From: UMGS973 sp964507795
GTDB taxonomy: Bacteria > Bacillota > Clostridia > Peptostreptococcales > Anaerovoracaceae
Reading direction: 5' to 3'
Length of the DNA stretch: 14,359 bases
Assembly (NCBI GenBank): GCA_964507795.1
Contig: CAZDQV010000052.1
Location: 1-14,359 of the forward strand
A program made the translations under genes and the position numbers. Positions 1 through 6,005 of the stretch are shown in pieces. How positions within the stretch are numbered: the stretch's first letter is position 1; every line of letters starts with the position of its first letter. Below the pieces are notes generated by a model. It was not told the origin of the DNA. It saw only the letters and a list, made by a program, of their open reading frames with translations, and did not search any database.

Positions 1-276
1 AGTCAGAAGGAAATATCGGGAGAAACTGATTCTGCCCAGGAACGCCGCATCAAAAAAGAGCATGAAGCGGCAAAACGAAGGAAAGAAAGGGAGCTTTCAC
101 GTCTTGAAGAGAAGATTACTCAACTTGAAATTTCAATAAGTAGCATCGAGGAAGAAATGTGCAGTGAAGAAAACCTATCGGATCATATCAGGCTTGCAAG
201 ACTCAATGAAGAATGTCAGAAACAAAAAAAAGAGCTTGCGACAGTTTATGACAGATGGGTGGAAATTCAGGAATAA
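1..276 (+). CDS. ABC-F family ATPase, C-terminal end (partial)
   Basis: Only the last 91 codons are present; the gene enters from the left edge and stops with TAA at 274-276. The visible peptide is very rich in Lys, Glu and Arg. It contains an ERRIKKEHEAAKRRKEREL-type segment followed by a second heptad-like stretch and ends in DRWVEIQE. This is the pattern of the C-terminal coiled coil of ABC-F proteins (Uup/YdiF type), in which a basic charged hairpin is followed by a short acidic tail ending near a W-x-E motif. ABC-F proteins are soluble tandem ATPases that act on ribosomes or nucleic acid and do not transport. No ATPase domain is visible, so the family call rests on the tail and on its position upstream of rex, where I recall ABC-F genes occurring in Firmicutes. 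Another coiled-coil protein cannot be excluded. Confidence 0.6.
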   Translation, partial: SQKEISGETDSAQERRIKKEHEAAKRRKERELSRLEEKITQLEISISSIEEEMCSEENLSDHIRLARLNEECQKQKKELATVYDRWVEIQE

Positions 277-288
277 GCCAAAAAACCA

Positions 289-317
289 TTGCAATATATA
301 CCTGCATAATCTATAAT
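289..317 (+). promoter_or_regulatory. Sigma-A type promoter of acpP
   Basis: TTGCAA (289-294) and TATAAT (312-317) are separated by exactly 17 bp, close to the housekeeping consensus. The site begins 12 bp after the stop of the upstream ABC-F gene and gives acpP a leader of roughly 90 nt. The leader repeats a T/A-rich ATATA-(A/T)ACCTGC motif near 296 and 382, with no assigned role. Confidence 0.65.
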
Positions 318-417
318 AACCTTGATATATTCGCAAGTTGAAACCAAAGGTTGCAGCGTGATTGGCACATATTGCAGCATTATATAAACCTGCGAAATTA
401 AATGGAGGATTTGACAT

Positions 418-645
418 ATGGTTTTTGAAAAAGTAAAAGAGATAATAGTAGAGCAGCTTGGCGTAAATGAAAACGACGTTACAATTGATACTCATCTTAT
501 GAAAGATCTTGAAGCGGATTCTCTTGATGCTGTTGAGATAATCATGGCAATAGAAGACGAATACGGTATAGAGATTCCTGATGAGGATGCCGAGAAATTC
601 CAGAGCGTAAGCGATTTGGTAAAATTCATTGAAGCAAACATATAA
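418..645 (+). CDS. acpP: Acyl carrier protein
   Basis: This 75-residue acidic protein matches the usual size of type II fatty-acid synthase acyl carrier proteins. The 4'-phosphopantetheine site is the DSLDAVE motif at residues 34-40, with Ser35 as the modified residue. Helix II follows (EIIMAIEDEYGIEIPDED), giving the standard four-helix fold. The protein would carry growing acyl chains in the cytosol. The start is fixed by GGAGG at 404-408, nine bases before ATG. The gene has its own promoter and terminator and sits alone between an ABC-F gene and rex instead of in a fab cluster, so it may be either the main ACP or a second one; the sequence is fully canonical. Confidence 0.93.
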   Translation: MVFEKVKEIIVEQLGVNENDVTIDTHLMKDLEADSLDAVEIIMAIEDEYGIEIPDEDAEKFQSVSDLVKFIEANI

Positions 646-661
646 TCTGACAAAACACATC

Positions 662-684
662 CCCGCTTCTACAGCGGGATTTTT
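662..684 (+). terminator. Intrinsic terminator after acpP
   Basis: CCCGCT (662-667) and AGCGGG (673-678) form a 6-bp GC-rich stem with a 5-nt loop, followed by ATTTTT. It lies 17 bases after the acpP stop and just before the rex ribosome site, so it probably attenuates read-through into rex and does not fully isolate it. Confidence 0.75.
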
Positions 685-711
685 CAAAATATAATGACGG
701 AGGGGCATCAG

Positions 712-1464
712 ATGAAAGACGAGACTAAAATTTCACAGGCGGTGATTAAGAGGCTGCCCAGATACAGAAGGTATCTGGGTGAGTTGAAGCGCAAAGGCGT
801 TGACAAGATATCGTCAAATGAATTCAGCAAGCTGATAGGTTATACAGCGTCCCAGATAAGACAGGATCTCAATAATTTCGGAGGATTCGGACAGCAGGGA
901 TACGGATACAATGTAAATGCACTTTACAATGAAATAAGTGCGATACTCGGACTTGACAAACAATACAAGATGGTCATTATGGGTGCCGGCAACCTCGGAC
1001 AGGCAATAGTAAATTATACATACTATTACAAAACAGGATTCATGGTATGCGGTGTATTTGAAATCAATCCGAGACTTATAGGCATTAAGATTAATGATAT
1101 AGACGTAATGGATTACGAAAACACTGTAGACTACGTTGAAGAGAACAATATAGATATAGGTATAATATGCACTACCAAAGAAAACGCACAGGAAGTTGCA
1201 GACAGATTGTGCTTTGCAGGCATCAAGGGAATATGGAATTTCGCTCCCGTTGACCTTGAGGTTCCAAACTATGTTGCCCTCGAAAACGTGCAGCTTTCAG
1301 AAAGCCTTCATTCTCTGGCATATCATATCAACAGAGAATCATCAAGTCAGAAAGAAATCAAAGAAATCAAAGAAAAATGCAACAAATGCTCAGAGAGAGG
1401 CGAGGAATGCAAAAAACGCGGAGAAATATGCCCTTATGAGGTGCAAAACTCTTCAGCAAAATAA
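712..1464 (+). CDS. rex: Redox-sensing transcriptional repressor Rex, with Cys-rich C-terminal extension
   Basis: Rex senses the NADH/NAD+ ratio and represses fermentation and respiration genes when NADH is low. Residues about 1-80 form the winged helix (RLPRYRRYL, then the recognition segment SQIRQDLNNFGGFGQQGYGY at 48-67). Residues about 85-205 are a Rossmann domain with the nucleotide-binding GAGNLG at 91-96. The ATG at 712 is preferred because GGAGGGG (699-705) lies 6 nt before it; an in-frame ATG at 694 would put that ribosome site inside the gene. From 712 the product is 250 residues, about 35-40 longer than usual Rex proteins. The extra tail is Lys/Glu-rich and carries four cysteines (223, 226, 233, 240) spaced C-x2-C-x6-C-x6-C, an uncommon addition that could bind metal or respond to thiol redox state. 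It is well placed among redox genes (a ferredoxin gene follows). Confidence 0.93.
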   Translation: MKDETKISQAVIKRLPRYRRYLGELKRKGVDKISSNEFSKLIGYTASQIRQDLNNFGGFGQQGYGYNVNALYNEISAILGLDKQYKMVIMGAGNLGQAIVNYTYYYKTGFMVCGVFEINPRLIGIKINDIDVMDYENTVDYVEENNIDIGIICTTKENAQEVADRLCFAGIKGIWNFAPVDLEVPNYVALENVQLSESLHSLAYHINRESSSQKEIKEIKEKCNKCSERGEECKKRGEICPYEVQNSSAK

Positions 1465-1497
1465 AAGGCGGAAATGGTTTGCATATCCGGAAAGTAA

Positions 1498-1525
1498 AAT
1501 AACCGTTTCATAAGAAACGGTTATT
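1498..1525. terminator. Bidirectional hairpin terminator between rex and the ferredoxin gene
   Basis: AACCGTTTC (1501-1509) and GAAACGGTT (1514-1522) pair perfectly around an ATAA loop, and three further A/T pairs extend the stem to 12 bp. It lies between convergent genes. On the minus strand the stem is followed by a T-rich run (ATTTTAC), and on the plus strand by ATTGATATTT, so it probably serves both, more strongly for the ferredoxin transcript. Confidence 0.7.
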
Positions 1526-1548
1526 GATATTTAATATGCTTTTATCTG

Positions 1549-1716
1549 TTACTCTTCAACTGGAGCATCAACTGGACATGCGTTAGCACAAGCACCGCAA
1601 TCGATACATTTATCTTCGTCGATTGAATATACAGCTCCTTCTGAAATAGCATCAGTAGGGCATTCAGCTGTGCAAGCACCGCAAGCGATACAAGCATCTG
1701 TGATTTTGTAAGCCAT
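1549..1716 (-). CDS. 2[4Fe-4S] ferredoxin (clostridial type)
   Basis: This 55-residue protein begins MAYKITDAC and contains two complete cluster motifs, C-x2-C-x2-C-x3-C-P: Cys 9, 12, 15, 19 and Cys 37, 40, 43, 47, each followed by Pro. It is the classic small bacterial ferredoxin carrying low-potential electrons in the cytosol of anaerobes, for example for pyruvate:ferredoxin oxidoreductase or hydrogenase. The start is set by AAAGGAGGT about 6 nt upstream of ATG (complement of 1722-1730). It is monocistronic, divergent from the P-loop gene at 1788 and convergent with rex. The acidic C-terminal end (PVEE) is normal for the family. Confidence 0.96.
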   Translation of the reverse strand: MAYKITDACIACGACTAECPTDAISEGAVYSIDEDKCIDCGACANACPVDAPVEE

Positions 1717-1757
1717 TATGTAACCTCCTTTAGATTTATCGTTAAGATATACTACAC

Positions 1758-1786
1758 ATTATAGCAGAACCATATGGAGAAGTAAA
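1758..1786 (-). promoter_or_regulatory. Promoter of the ferredoxin gene
   Basis: Read on the minus strand, TTTACT (1786-1781) and TATAAT (1763-1758) are 17 bp apart, and TGC directly precedes the -10, making it an extended -10 promoter. The -35 lies against the start codon of the divergent gene at 1788, so the two transcription units share this 71-bp space. Confidence 0.65.
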
Positions 1787-1787
1787 G

Positions 1788-2597
1788 ATGAAAGTTTACG
1801 CATTGGTCGGAAAAAGCGGTACAGGTAAAAGTTATCAGGCTGTAAACCTGTGTAAAGAATTAAATATAGAGGCTATTATTGATGACGGACTGTTCATAAA
1901 AGGCAATGATATCATTGCAGGCATATCTGCCAAAAGACAGACAACTATGATAGGCGCAATCAAAACAGCACTGTTTACAACACAGGAGCATAAGGATTCG
2001 GTTGTGGAGAGCATCAGAGAGGTTGCTCCCAAAAGCATACTGGTTCTTGGCACTTCTGATGAAATGGTGGACAGGATAGTAAACAGGCTGGAACTTCCGG
2101 AAATCGGACAGAGAATACGCATAGAACAGATAACTACCGAAAAGGAACGTGAAGAGGCAAGGCATCAGAGGCGTGATTTCGGTAAACACGTGATACCTGT
2201 ACCTACATTTCAGCTTAAGCGTGATTTTGCAGGATATTTTATGGACCCACTCAAAATTTTCAGAACCTGGGGCAAAAACAAAGGGAGTATATTTTCGGAA
2301 AAATCCGTAGTAAGACCGACGTACAGTTATTTGGGAGATTATATAATATCAGATAAAGTTATCGAAGATATAATTTTTAATGTGGTTCAGAGATCGGGAA
2401 GCGTTCGCAGTGTTGTCAGAGCAGATATACTTCAGCATGAGGAAAGCCTGAAGATAAAGATCCTTATATTTATGCGAAAAGGATGCAATATCATTAAAGA
2501 AGCCCGGGAACTTCAACAGTCAATAAACAAAAAAATAGATTATATGACAGCTTTTAATGTGGAATGCGTGGATGTTGAAATACGGGGGTTGAGATGA
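1788..2597 (+). CDS. P-loop NTPase with Asp23/Gls24-like C-terminal domain, function unknown
   Basis: The product has 269 residues. Its N-terminus begins MKVYALVGKSGTGKS, with a Walker A motif GKSGTGKS at residues 8-15. The middle part (about 75-175) is mixed and contains a basic segment around HQRRDFGKHVIPVP. The last roughly 95 residues (from VVRPTYSYLGDYIISD) resemble the Asp23/Gls24 (alkaline-shock) domain: ISDKVIEDIIFNVV, a central beta segment, then a helix ending in LQQSINKKIDYMTAFNVECVDVEIRG. I recognise this as a conserved clostridial arrangement but know of no demonstrated function. Asp23 proteins are linked to cell-envelope stress, so an ATP- or GTP-dependent envelope role is possible. 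A GGAGA site precedes the ATG. Its stop overlaps the glycosylase start by 4 nt (ATGA), so the two are co-translated. Confidence 0.75.
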   Translation: MKVYALVGKSGTGKSYQAVNLCKELNIEAIIDDGLFIKGNDIIAGISAKRQTTMIGAIKTALFTTQEHKDSVVESIREVAPKSILVLGTSDEMVDRIVNRLELPEIGQRIRIEQITTEKEREEARHQRRDFGKHVIPVPTFQLKRDFAGYFMDPLKIFRTWGKNKGSIFSEKSVVRPTYSYLGDYIISDKVIEDIIFNVVQRSGSVRSVVRADILQHEESLKIKILIFMRKGCNIIKEARELQQSINKKIDYMTAFNVECVDVEIRGLR

Positions 2598-3451
2598 AGC
2601 TTGAATTTGCCGGAGTAAAAGACTTTAATGCAGATCATATATTTGACTGCGGACAGTGCTTCAGATGGAACAGGGACGATGACGGTAGCTACAGTGGCAT
2701 TGCAGGAGGTAAAGCTGCAAACATATCATACCAAAATGGCACTGTAACTATAGACAATGCAGGAGAGGAAGACCGCTGCTTTTGGAGAAATTATCTTGAC
2801 CTTGACAGAGATTACGGGCTTATCAAAGAGGCTCTCTCTTCAAGAGACGAAATCATCAGCAAAGCCATAGGATATGGGTCTGGCATCAGAATACTGAAAC
2901 AGGATAAATGGGAAACAATAATATCCTTTATAATTTCGCAAAATAACAATATTCCCAGAATCAAAGGCTGCATTGAAACCCTGTGCAGAAATTTTGGAGA
3001 ATATGCCGGTAGTTATAGAAATGCTGCATATTATGAAATGCCGGAGCCTCATGTATTGGCATCACTTGACGTGAATGACCTTGAACCTGTAAAACTCGGC
3101 TACAGAGCAAGATACATCATAGAGACAGCAAAAAAGATAACAAAAGACGGTGGGAGAACTTTTCTTGACAGCGCTTTTGATGATAATACACCCGGCGATG
3201 AAATATATGAATATCTGACAGGGCTTTGCGGAGTAGGCCCCAAGGTTGCAAACTGCATAATGCTTTTTGGCATGCAGCACTATGACAGCTTCCCGGTAGA
3301 TGTATGGGTCAGGAGAGTTATGAGCAGGCTGTATGGCTTTGATGTATCAGATATCAAAGGCATGAAAGCTTTTGCGGCGGACAGATACATGGAACTTGGA
3401 GGGTTTGCACAGCAGTATTTGTTCTATTACATAAGAAGTTTAGAAAAATAA
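2594..3451 (+). CDS. 8-oxoguanine DNA glycosylase/AP lyase (OGG1-like)
   Basis: This 285-residue protein has the OGG1 layout. An N-terminal domain contains FDCGQCFRW (17-25). A helical region with SQNNNIPRI (115-123) corresponds to the SxNNNIxRI base-flipping segment. The helix-hairpin-helix/GPD signature is LCGVGPKVANCIMLF (211-225), with catalytic Lys217 and, downstream in FPVDVWVRR, catalytic Asp236. The family removes 8-oxoguanine from oxidised DNA and nicks the abasic site. The presence of Lys217 indicates a bifunctional enzyme; an AlkA-type alkyl glycosylase would lack this lysine. The start overlaps the upstream P-loop gene by 4 nt. The gene ends shortly before the groESL promoter and has no visible strong terminator. 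Confidence 0.88.
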   Translation: MKLEFAGVKDFNADHIFDCGQCFRWNRDDDGSYSGIAGGKAANISYQNGTVTIDNAGEEDRCFWRNYLDLDRDYGLIKEALSSRDEIISKAIGYGSGIRILKQDKWETIISFIISQNNNIPRIKGCIETLCRNFGEYAGSYRNAAYYEMPEPHVLASLDVNDLEPVKLGYRARYIIETAKKITKDGGRTFLDSAFDDNTPGDEIYEYLTGLCGVGPKVANCIMLFGMQHYDSFPVDVWVRRVMSRLYGFDVSDIKGMKAFAADRYMELGGFAQQYLFYYIRSLEK

Positions 3452-3472
3452 TATAAAACTTGTGAAAGGGTA

Positions 3473-3500
3473 TTGACAATGGAGAAAAACGAGTTAAAAT
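3473..3500 (+). promoter_or_regulatory. groESL promoter
   Basis: TTGACA (3473-3478), a perfect -35, and TAAAAT (3495-3500) are separated by 16 bp. The CIRCE operator begins five bases after the -10, so the transcription start lies within or next to the operator, as expected for HrcA repression. Confidence 0.85.
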
Positions 3501-3504
3501 ATAG

Positions 3505-3531
3505 TTAGCACTCGAAAGTGGTGAGTGCTAA
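3505..3531 (+). promoter_or_regulatory. CIRCE operator (HrcA binding site)
   Basis: TTAGCACTC (3505-3513) and GAGTGCTAA (3523-3531) are perfect 9-bp inverted repeats separated by 9 bp, exactly the CIRCE consensus. HrcA binds this site and represses groESL until heat or misfolded protein titrates GroEL away from HrcA. No hrcA gene is in the window. Confidence 0.98.
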
Positions 3532-3575
3532 CAAATAAGTTTACAATATAAATCAGATAGAGAGGAGACGTCAGA

Positions 3576-3854
3576 ATGAGTTTTGGAATTAAACCTCTGG
3601 GTGACAAAGTAGTAATCAAGAGAGAAGAAGCAGAAGAAAAAACAGCCAGCGGACTTATTATAGCAAGTCAGGCAAAAGAACAACCGCAGATTGCCGAAGT
3701 AATGGCAGTGGGCCCTGGAACAGATGAATGCAAGATGGAAGTAAAGGTTGGAGAGAAAGTAATCTTTGCAAAATATGGTGGCATGGAGATCAAATATGAG
3801 GGAGAAGTTTATACAATCCTGAGCCAGAGAGACATTATGGCTGTCATAGAATAA
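3576..3854 (+). CDS. groES: Co-chaperonin GroES (Hsp10)
   Basis: This 92-residue protein matches GroES over its whole length. It begins with IKPLGDKVVIK, followed by the mobile loop EEKTASGLIIAS (about 20-31) that docks on GroEL, and a C-terminal beta barrel ending YTILSQRDIMAVIE. It forms the heptameric lid of the GroEL folding chamber in the cytosol. A GAGAGGAG ribosome site precedes the ATG. The gene is first in a two-gene operon behind CIRCE, with groEL 18 nt downstream. Confidence 0.98.
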   Translation: MSFGIKPLGDKVVIKREEAEEKTASGLIIASQAKEQPQIAEVMAVGPGTDECKMEVKVGEKVIFAKYGGMEIKYEGEVYTILSQRDIMAVIE

Positions 3855-3872
3855 TAGAAAAGAGGTATTGAA

Positions 3873-5501
3873 ATGGCAAAAGAATTATACTACGGCGAAG
3901 AGGCCAGAAGAAAATTACAGGCAGGCGTTGACAAGCTTGCTGATACAGTTAAAATCACACTTGGACCAAAGGGCAGAAACGTTCTTTTAGACAAGAAATT
4001 CGGCTCACCGCTTATTACAAATGACGGTGTTACAATCGCAAGAGAAATCGAACTCGAAGATGCAGTAGAGAATATGGGAGCACAGGTAGTTAAAGAAGTT
4101 GCAAGCAAGACAAACGATGTTGCAGGTGATGGTACTACTACAGCTACACTTCTTGCACAGTCAATCATCAGAGAAGGTTTCAAAAACGTGGCTGCAGGTG
4201 CCAACCCGATGATTATCAAAAAAGGTATACAGGGAGCAACAGATGTTGCAGTAGAGAACATCAAACAGATTGCAAATCCTGTAGAGACAAAAGAAGCTAT
4301 AGCACAGGTTGCATCAGTTTCAGCCGGAGACACCAAAATAGGCGAACTGATTTCAGATGCTATGGAACAGGTAGGCAAAGATGGAGTTATCACAGTTGAG
4401 GAATCAAAGTCAACAGGTACAACTCTTGAAGTTGTCGAAGGTATGCAATTCGACAGAGGATATCTGTCAGCATATATGGTAACTGATACAGAGAAAATGG
4501 AAGCTGTACTGGAAAATCCGTATATCCTGCTCACAAACAAAAAGATTTCAAGCATACAGGATTTGCTGCCGCTACTTGAACAGATTGTAAATACAGGCAG
4601 GAAGCTGTTCATCGTGTGCGAAGACCTCGAAGGCGAAGCTCTTGCAACACTGGTATTAAACAAATTAAGAGGAACATTTGAATGTGTTGCAGTTAAGGCT
4701 CCCGGATTTGGCGAGAGAAGAAAAGCAATGATGGAAGACCTTGCAATTCTTACAGGCGGCACCGTTATAACTGATGAACTCGGATACGATATCAAAGAAA
4801 CAACTGTTGATATGCTTGGTACAGCGGCAACTGTTAAAGTTGACAAAGACAACACAGTTATCGTAGGCGGCGGCGGAGATGCCAAGGAAATTCAGGACAG
4901 AATCGCTTCATTGAGAACCATAGCTGCTCAGACAAATTCAGAATTCGACAAAGAGAAAACACTCGAAAGACTTGCCAAACTGGCAGGTGGTGTTGCTGTT
5001 ATCAAAGTCGGTGCAGCTACAGAAACTGAGCTCAAAGAAAGAAAACTGAGAATAGAAGACGCTCTTAATGCTACTAAGGCAGCAGTTGAAGAAGGTATTG
5101 TTGCAGGCGGCGGAGTTGCTCTTGCAAATACAATTCCTGCAATTGCAGAGTATGTTGATACACTTTCGGGCGACGAAAAGACAGGTGCTCAGATTATAAT
5201 GAGAGCGTTAGAGGAGCCTGTAAGACAGATTGCCGAAAACGCCGGTTTTGAAGGCAGCGTGGTAATTGCAGAGGTTAAGAACCGCGACGCGGGAGTGGGC
5301 TTCAATGCTGCAACAGAAGAATATGTTGATATGATTAAAGCTGGTATCGTAGACCCTGCAAAGGTTACAAAATCAGCACTTACAAATGCGGCATCAGCAT
5401 CAGCACTGCTGCTTACAACAGAAGCAGGCATCGTAGACATCAAGGAAGATAATCCTCCTATGCCACAGATGGGCGGAGGCGGAATGCCTGGCATGATGTA
5501 A
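3873..5501 (+). CDS. groEL: Chaperonin GroEL (Hsp60)
   Basis: A full-length 542-residue chaperonin. ATP-site motifs are present: GPKGRNV (31-37) and GDGTTTAT (85-92) with the catalytic Asp86. The equatorial return segment contains LNATKAAVEEGIVAGGG, and the C-terminus ends in the flexible Gly/Met repeat (GGGGMPGMM). It folds proteins in an ATP-driven tetradecamer together with GroES and also regulates HrcA. It is translated from a GAGGT ribosome site and shows no truncation or frameshift. The long antisense ORF across its first half is a composition shadow. Confidence 0.98.
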   Translation: MAKELYYGEEARRKLQAGVDKLADTVKITLGPKGRNVLLDKKFGSPLITNDGVTIAREIELEDAVENMGAQVVKEVASKTNDVAGDGTTTATLLAQSIIREGFKNVAAGANPMIIKKGIQGATDVAVENIKQIANPVETKEAIAQVASVSAGDTKIGELISDAMEQVGKDGVITVEESKSTGTTLEVVEGMQFDRGYLSAYMVTDTEKMEAVLENPYILLTNKKISSIQDLLPLLEQIVNTGRKLFIVCEDLEGEALATLVLNKLRGTFECVAVKAPGFGERRKAMMEDLAILTGGTVITDELGYDIKETTVDMLGTAATVKVDKDNTVIVGGGGDAKEIQDRIASLRTIAAQTNSEFDKEKTLERLAKLAGGVAVIKVGAATETELKERKLRIEDALNATKAAVEEGIVAGGGVALANTIPAIAEYVDTLSGDEKTGAQIIMRALEEPVRQIAENAGFEGSVVIAEVKNRDAGVGFNAATEEYVDMIKAGIVDPAKVTKSALTNAASASALLLTTEAGIVDIKEDNPPMPQMGGGGMPGMM

Positions 5502-5532
5502 AAGCCTTAATAGTAAAACATGAAGTATATAG

Positions 5533-5557
5533 CCGCCCGGGAAGCCAGGCGGTTTTT
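5533..5557 (+). terminator. Intrinsic terminator of groESL
   Basis: CCGCC (5533-5537) pairs with GGCGG (5548-5552) across a 10-nt loop, followed by TTTTT. It lies 31 bases after the groEL stop. The -35 of the next promoter begins only five bases later. Confidence 0.85.
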
Positions 5558-5561
5558 ATCA

Positions 5562-5590
5562 TTGAAAAACAGAAACGTATGTGCTACTAT
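5562..5590 (+). promoter_or_regulatory. Promoter of repeated small RNA, copy A
   Basis: TTGAAA (5562-5567), a 17-bp spacer, then TACTAT (5585-5590) preceded by TGC. Copies B and C have the same -35, the same spacer length and a TAATAT -10, while most spacer bases differ. That pattern is what selection on a promoter would leave. Confidence 0.7.
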
Positions 5591-5596
5591 AGATAT

Positions 5597-5688
5597 AGAA
5601 AAAGACGAGGCTTTGCGGCTTTGCCGAAAAGTGTTTTAGCTGTTTAGTAGCTTTACCGCTCTTGGGCTTAGCAGGAGCGGCTTTTTTT
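5597..5688 (+). ncRNA. Repeated small RNA, copy A (unidentified family)
   Basis: The predicted transcript is about 92 nt, starting near 5597. It opens with a purine-rich 5' end (AGAAAAAGACGAGG) and a segment GCTTTGCGGCTT identical in copy B. Three hairpins can be drawn: CGGC-TTT-GCCG (5616-5626); GCTGT-TTA-GTAGC (5639-5651), where copy B has Watson-Crick pairs in place of wobble pairs; and a terminator stem CCGCTCTTG/CAGGAGCGG (5656-5680) with seven T's after it. I see no convincing ORF on the plus strand with a ribosome site, so it is more likely a regulatory RNA than a leader peptide gene. It lies between groESL and the molybdenum operon, isolated by terminators on both sides. I do not recognise it as a known Rfam family. 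Confidence 0.6.
5656..5688 (+). terminator. Terminator of small RNA copy A
   Basis: The 9-bp stem CCGCTCTTG/CAGGAGCGG contains one U-G pair, closes a 7-nt loop, and is followed by C and seven T's. The stem is conserved in copy B, while its loop sequence differs. Confidence 0.85.
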
Positions 5689-5742
5689 ATCTTTGAAACA
5701 GTTATCATAATGGAGACGATAAAACACACATGCCGCCTTGGT

Positions 5743-5762
5743 GTTATCATTGTGGTATAATG
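5743..5762 (+). repeat. 20-bp direct repeat, left copy, with extended -10 promoter
   Basis: GTTATCATTGTGGTATAATG occurs here and again at 5986-6005 without mismatch. It contains TGG-TATAAT, an extended -10 element (TATAAT 5756-5761). A good -35 at normal spacing is lacking. A shortened relative (GTTATCATAATGG) is at 5701-5713. This copy would start a transcript near 5768, at the head of the structured region. Confidence 0.75.
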
Positions 5763-5767
5763 GTTCT

Positions 5768-5980
5768 ACTATTGAAATTCAGCGTTGCTGTAAGGTAAGA
5801 ACCGTTGAAATATGCTCGACACAGCTCGCATATTATAATGTCTACACACGGAGAAGAAGCCCTAGTCCTGTTTGCACAGCAAACAGTGACAGGTCTTTTG
5901 TCAGGATTGCCCGAAGCGAAGCGAGGTTGCAATCTACGGCTTGACCGATAGGTCAAGAGCCGATGTGTAACAGATGCCTT
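5768..5980 (+). ncRNA. Candidate structured RNA upstream of moeA (possibly raiA-like, unverified)
   Basis: This interval lacks a credible gene but is full of pairing. Hairpins include AATATGC/GCATATT (5809-5834, 12-nt loop); CTGTTTGC-ACA-GCAAACAG (5868-5886, perfect 8 bp); TGACA/TGTCA (5887-5903); GGATTGC/GCAATCT (5904-5935, one wobble); and CGGCTTGACC/GGTCAA-ga-GCCG with a GATA loop (5937-5962). An enclosing helix TACACA (5843-5848)/TGTGTA (5964-5969) would close the last four into a multibranch domain. An alternative pairing, AGTCC with GGATT, competes with one of these and could allow switching. No strong intrinsic terminator follows, so it may be a trans-acting RNA or a leader of the moeA operon. 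Size and complexity recall the raiA ncRNA motif of Firmicutes, but I cannot verify that. It does not match the Moco riboswitch consensus as I know it. Confidence 0.55.
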
Positions 5981-5985
5981 TTGAG

Positions 5986-6005
5986 GTTATCATTGTGGTA
6001 TAATG
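5986..6005 (+). promoter_or_regulatory. 20-bp direct repeat, right copy; probable moeA operon promoter
   Basis: This is the second exact copy of the repeat, with TATAAT at 5999-6004 preceded by TGG. Transcription would start near 6011, leaving a leader of about 24 nt before the moeA ATG at 6035. No good -35 lies at 16-18 bp; TTGAGG at 5981 is too close (12 bp). Activity therefore depends on the extended -10, or on an activator. Confidence 0.6.

Noticed and set aside
175..708. A 177-codon minus-strand ORF across acpP
   Set aside because: It covers acpP, its promoter and its terminator in antisense; Phe/Tyr/Cys-rich composition and no ribosome site.
1196..1513. A 105-codon plus-strand ORF overlapping rex
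   Set aside because: It is in an alternate frame of rex with no start signal and ends in the terminator hairpin.
3890..4885. A 331-codon minus-strand ORF inside groEL
   Set aside because: It is fully antisense to canonical groEL, Ser/Thr/Pro-rich in the manner of shadow frames, and has no ribosome site.
5559..5708. Minus-strand ORF opposite small RNA copy A (49 codons from 5708)
   Set aside because: Its first part resembles the 33-codon ORF opposite copy B, but there is no ribosome site and it runs on through the small-RNA promoter. Kept as support for a finding, not as a gene.
5738..5956. ORFs of 68 and 69 codons on both strands in the structured region
   Set aside because: Neither has a ribosome site, both run through strong hairpins, and the region is better explained as structured RNA plus promoter.
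5768..5980. Moco riboswitch upstream of moeA
   Set aside because: The position is right, but I could not find the conserved Moco motif sequence or its arrangement; called only as an unidentified structured RNA.
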